Source: an uncultured Synergistales bacterium
Lineage (GTDB): Bacteria; Synergistota; Synergistia; Synergistales; Aminobacteriaceae
DNA: 6,667 nucleotides
Assembly: GCA_905236605.1 (NCBI GenBank)
Contig: CAJORD010000074.1
Span: 1-6,667 of the forward strand
Direction of reading: 5' to 3'
Shown here: positions 4,540-6,667 of the stretch, piece after piece
Layout: every line of letters begins with the position of its first letter
How positions within the stretch are numbered: position 1 is the first letter of the stretch
Notes under the pieces: model-generated
The model's database searches: none
What the model saw: only the letters and a program-made list of their open reading frames with translations
Told to the model about the DNA's origin: nothing
Made by a program: the position numbers and the translations under genes

Positions 4540-6667
4540 TTAAAATTTCTTCTCGCGTTTCAAAATCAGCAGAATCGCCGCGATAAATCCAAGTCCGACA
4601 CTGTTACAGCCGCCACCGCTTCCACCGCCGCCAGAGCCTGTTTTTTGTTGTGAATCACCAGATCCACCGGGGCCTGTTGGGGGGTCTTTGGGGGCGGGGT
4701 TATTCGGATTCGAGGCCGGCTTGAAGAGCATTGTTCCATAAATCTTGTCGTCGTACGTTCCGTCCGGGACAATCAAAGCGGCTTTTTTAGAGGACTCATC
4801 ATAGATAATACGAGCTTCTTCGCTGCTGTTTGTTGCGGCACTAACAGTTCCGGTGCTTACACCGACGTTTGCGATAGTGGCTTTGAGTATCAACTCTATT
4901 CCATTGCCATTATCTTTAGGCTGAACTTCAAGTGCGCCGCAGTCGATGGCATCTTCAACGCTCACGGAAGCACTTGGGAGAACATGAACTACGTTTTTCT
5001 TACCCTGAAAATCTATTGACAAAGTCTCGAAAATCTTCGCTGCTGTCGACTTACTTACGGCTGTATTAGAGACCCACGCTGCCTTAATATCATTTTGAAC
5101 ATCTTCTTTCAATTTCAATTCGTCGTTAGTGAAATCGTCAGAGAACGTAATAGGTGTGGTAGTCAAAGCACCTTTCGCCGCTTCGATCTCTACAGAGTTC
5201 TTGTCGGTCTCTTTGGTAATTGAGCCTGCGGAATTTACAACTGAAGGAGCTATTCCCCAAATTTCTTCAAAGCGATCTGCAATTTTGTCGTTCGTTATGA
5301 AATCAATATTCTTATCGACAAGTCCGTAACCGATATTGTATTCTTCAAATTCGTAACGAAGGTCGCGAACTATATCGACTGTATCTGAATTGCCACTTTC
5401 GGGCGAGGTGTTCAAGTCGCTAAATTCAAGCTCGGGGCTAATTTTAATTCTTGCGATAGCCGTTGACGGGTTGCCAGATAAATCCGTGCTTAACGTGCTC
5501 ACGGTTATAGTTACGTAAGTCTCACCCGTGGTTGCGCGCATCGAAGTGAAAACGCCTGTTTCAGGTTCGACTTTCAAATAACCGGCCGGACTTGCTGACC
5601 ATACTACAGGGACATCATTTGCGCCCGTTCCGCCGTAAGCTGTTCTTCCGTTCGTGAAATAAACTTTTGCGATTAAGCTCACTGTTTGGCCGATTCGTCT
5701 AATCATGTTGGGGACGCCGCTAATTTGAATATAAGCGATCGAGTAGCCTGCGTTCTCGCCTTGACCAGTGCCGGGCCTCGTGCCGTCGAAGAACACCGCG
5801 CCAATGTCGATTCCGATGTCGGGATTACGTCTATTTACTCCGCGTTCGTCATCAGCAGGGAAGCTCTGACGACGTGAATAAGGGATCGCATTCGTGGCTC
5901 TGTAGTCTTCGGGGAGTGTAACGTCCTCACTCAACATTAATGTGAGCAGCCTAAATTTTCCTTCTGAATATTTATCCGAGCCGATATAAGGCGGGACTGT
6001 GCTGCTTACTTCGTTTTCAGCAAGTTCGTTCGTAGAAAAGAAAGTGCTTCTTAAAGTCATGAAAGTGTTATGCGGGTAGCTTGTTCTGTCCGTGGTGTTG
6101 CCAGTTACAGAATAAAAATCCGTAACGCCGCCGCCTTGGCCATAAATGCCTATTCTGTTGAAGCCGCCCGATAAGACAGTGCTATCGACCCAAATATCAT
6201 AAGCGCCAACGTCTGTGTTTCCTACTGCGATTGTTCCCGAGATTGTAACTTTTCCATCTTTTACATAAATCGCGCTGCCTTTGTGGTCGGCTTTGTTGCT
6301 TGTCATCGTGCAGCTTCTGACATTAGCAACTTCGCAACGAATAGCAACCGCGCCACCGCCGGACGTCTCCCAGCTGCCGCCGTCAATATAATTATTAACG
6401 AACGTGCAATTTTCGATGACGTCATTGTCGCTGCCGGTCGGGTTAATCGTCGTGTCGATATAGAGCGCTCCACCATAATCGCCGCCGTTGTTCGCAGCCA
6501 TTAAGAAGTTGCTATCGAACGTGCATTTTCTAACTGAAACCGTGTTTGTCGCAACGTAGACAGCACCGCCGCCGCCTTCAGTCTGACCGCCCGTGCCTTT
6601 GTTCTCCGTGAACATTGAAGAAGTCATCGAGAAAGATGCTTCGGGGTCGTTGGAGTTACTCTGGCTG
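4540..6667 (-). CDS. Large beta-helix surface protein with Synergist-CTERM-like sorting tail, 5' end missing
   Basis: Probably exported and displayed on the cell surface; its specific role is unknown. The frame is open to the right edge, so the start and signal peptide are missing. Numbering is from the first visible Met (codon at 6627); 13 more residues are visible before it. Residues 5-122 carry four Pmp-like beta-helix rungs with (F/M)xxN and GGA(V/L) or GSAI motifs. A closing module follows (about 186-281), ending ERGVNRRNPDIGIDIGAV, as in choice-of-anchor Q type proteins. Residues 296-398 resemble a Big-2 bacterial Ig-like domain (SIAYIQISGVP, VVWSASPAG, VTITVST). Residues 403-636 match no family I recognise. 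A Pro/Asn then Gly/Ser linker (637-673) leads to Cys674-Asn-Ser-Val-Gly, a hydrophobic segment and the terminus KREKKF. This fits the Synergist-CTERM sorting signal, thought to be processed and anchored near the Cys. The gene ends in a strong terminator. Confidence 0.88.
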   Translation of the reverse strand, partial: SQSNSNDPEASFSMTSSMFTENKGTGGQTEGGGGAVYVATNTVSVRKCTFDSNFLMAANNGGDYGGALYIDTTINPTGSDNDVIENCTFVNNYIDGGSWETSGGGAVAIRCEVANVRSCTMTSNKADHKGSAIYVKDGKVTISGTIAVGNTDVGAYDIWVDSTVLSGGFNRIGIYGQGGGVTDFYSVTGNTTDRTSYPHNTFMTLRSTFFSTNELAENEVSSTVPPYIGSDKYSEGKFRLLTLMLSEDVTLPEDYRATNAIPYSRRQSFPADDERGVNRRNPDIGIDIGAVFFDGTRPGTGQGENAGYSIAYIQISGVPNMIRRIGQTVSLIAKVYFTNGRTAYGGTGANDVPVVWSASPAGYLKVEPETGVFTSMRATTGETYVTITVSTLSTDLSGNPSTAIARIKISPELEFSDLNTSPESGNSDTVDIVRDLRYEFEEYNIGYGLVDKNIDFITNDKIADRFEEIWGIAPSVVNSAGSITKETDKNSVEIEAAKGALTTTPITFSDDFTNDELKLKEDVQNDIKAAWVSNTAVSKSTAAKIFETLSIDFQGKKNVVHVLPSASVSVEDAIDCGALEVQPKDNGNGIELILKATIANVGVSTGTVSAATNSSEEARIIYDESSKKAALIVPDGTYDDKIYGTMLFKPASNPNNPAPKDPPTGPGGSGDSQQKTGSGGGGSGGGCNSVGLGFIAAILLILKREKKF

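Noticed and set aside
4566..4772. 68-residue minus-strand open frame
   Set aside because: Out-of-frame reading of the Pro/Gly-rich linker of the surface protein.
5129..6504. Three plus-strand open frames (5129-5329, 5686-5877, 6283-6504)
   Set aside because: All antisense to the surface-protein gene, which has clear domains; no support of their own.

Overview
The window is one strand of genes: everything supported reads on the minus strand, from the right edge towards the left. It looks like a Synergistota chromosome of moderate GC. The main clue is the C-terminus of the large surface protein: a Gly/Ser linker, a single Cys followed by Asn and Gly residues, a hydrophobic segment and a basic tail. 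That matches the Synergist-CTERM sorting signal known from this phylum. The assignment rests on that one signature and on general gene content, so it is likely but not proven.

Right part (4540-6667): the C-terminal portion of a large secreted or surface protein whose start lies beyond the right edge. It has Pmp-like parallel beta-helix rungs, a beta-helix closing module ending in DIGAV, a Big-2-like Ig domain, an unassigned region of about 230 residues, and the sorting tail. A strong intrinsic terminator follows at 4489-4522.

Middle (994-4440): a tightly coupled murD-ftsW-murG block from the division and cell-wall (dcw) cluster. murD has its own extended -10 promoter directly behind the upstream terminator, and a good ribosome binding site. 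murD and ftsW share one base (TAATG), and ftsW and murG overlap by 14 bases. Together they make UDP-MurNAc-L-Ala-D-Glu (MurD), lipid II (MurG) and septal glycan strands (FtsW). The usual neighbours are absent: a surface-protein gene precedes murD, and no murC follows murG.

Left part (1-about 944): the N-terminal part of a beta-class (Type III Mod-like) adenine DNA methyltransferase with an intact DPPY motif, running off the left edge. Its most natural ATG (944), with a Shine-Dalgarno sequence, is out of frame with the body by exactly one base. The junction with murG is odd: MurG appears to lack its last C-terminal helices, and a perfect but orphan Shine-Dalgarno sequence sits at its end.

No RNA gene, CRISPR array, insertion sequence or long repeat was seen. 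No stretch over 300 bases lacks a gene. I do not see a clearly new multi-gene system. The points most worth following are the murG/methyltransferase junction and the methyltransferase start.
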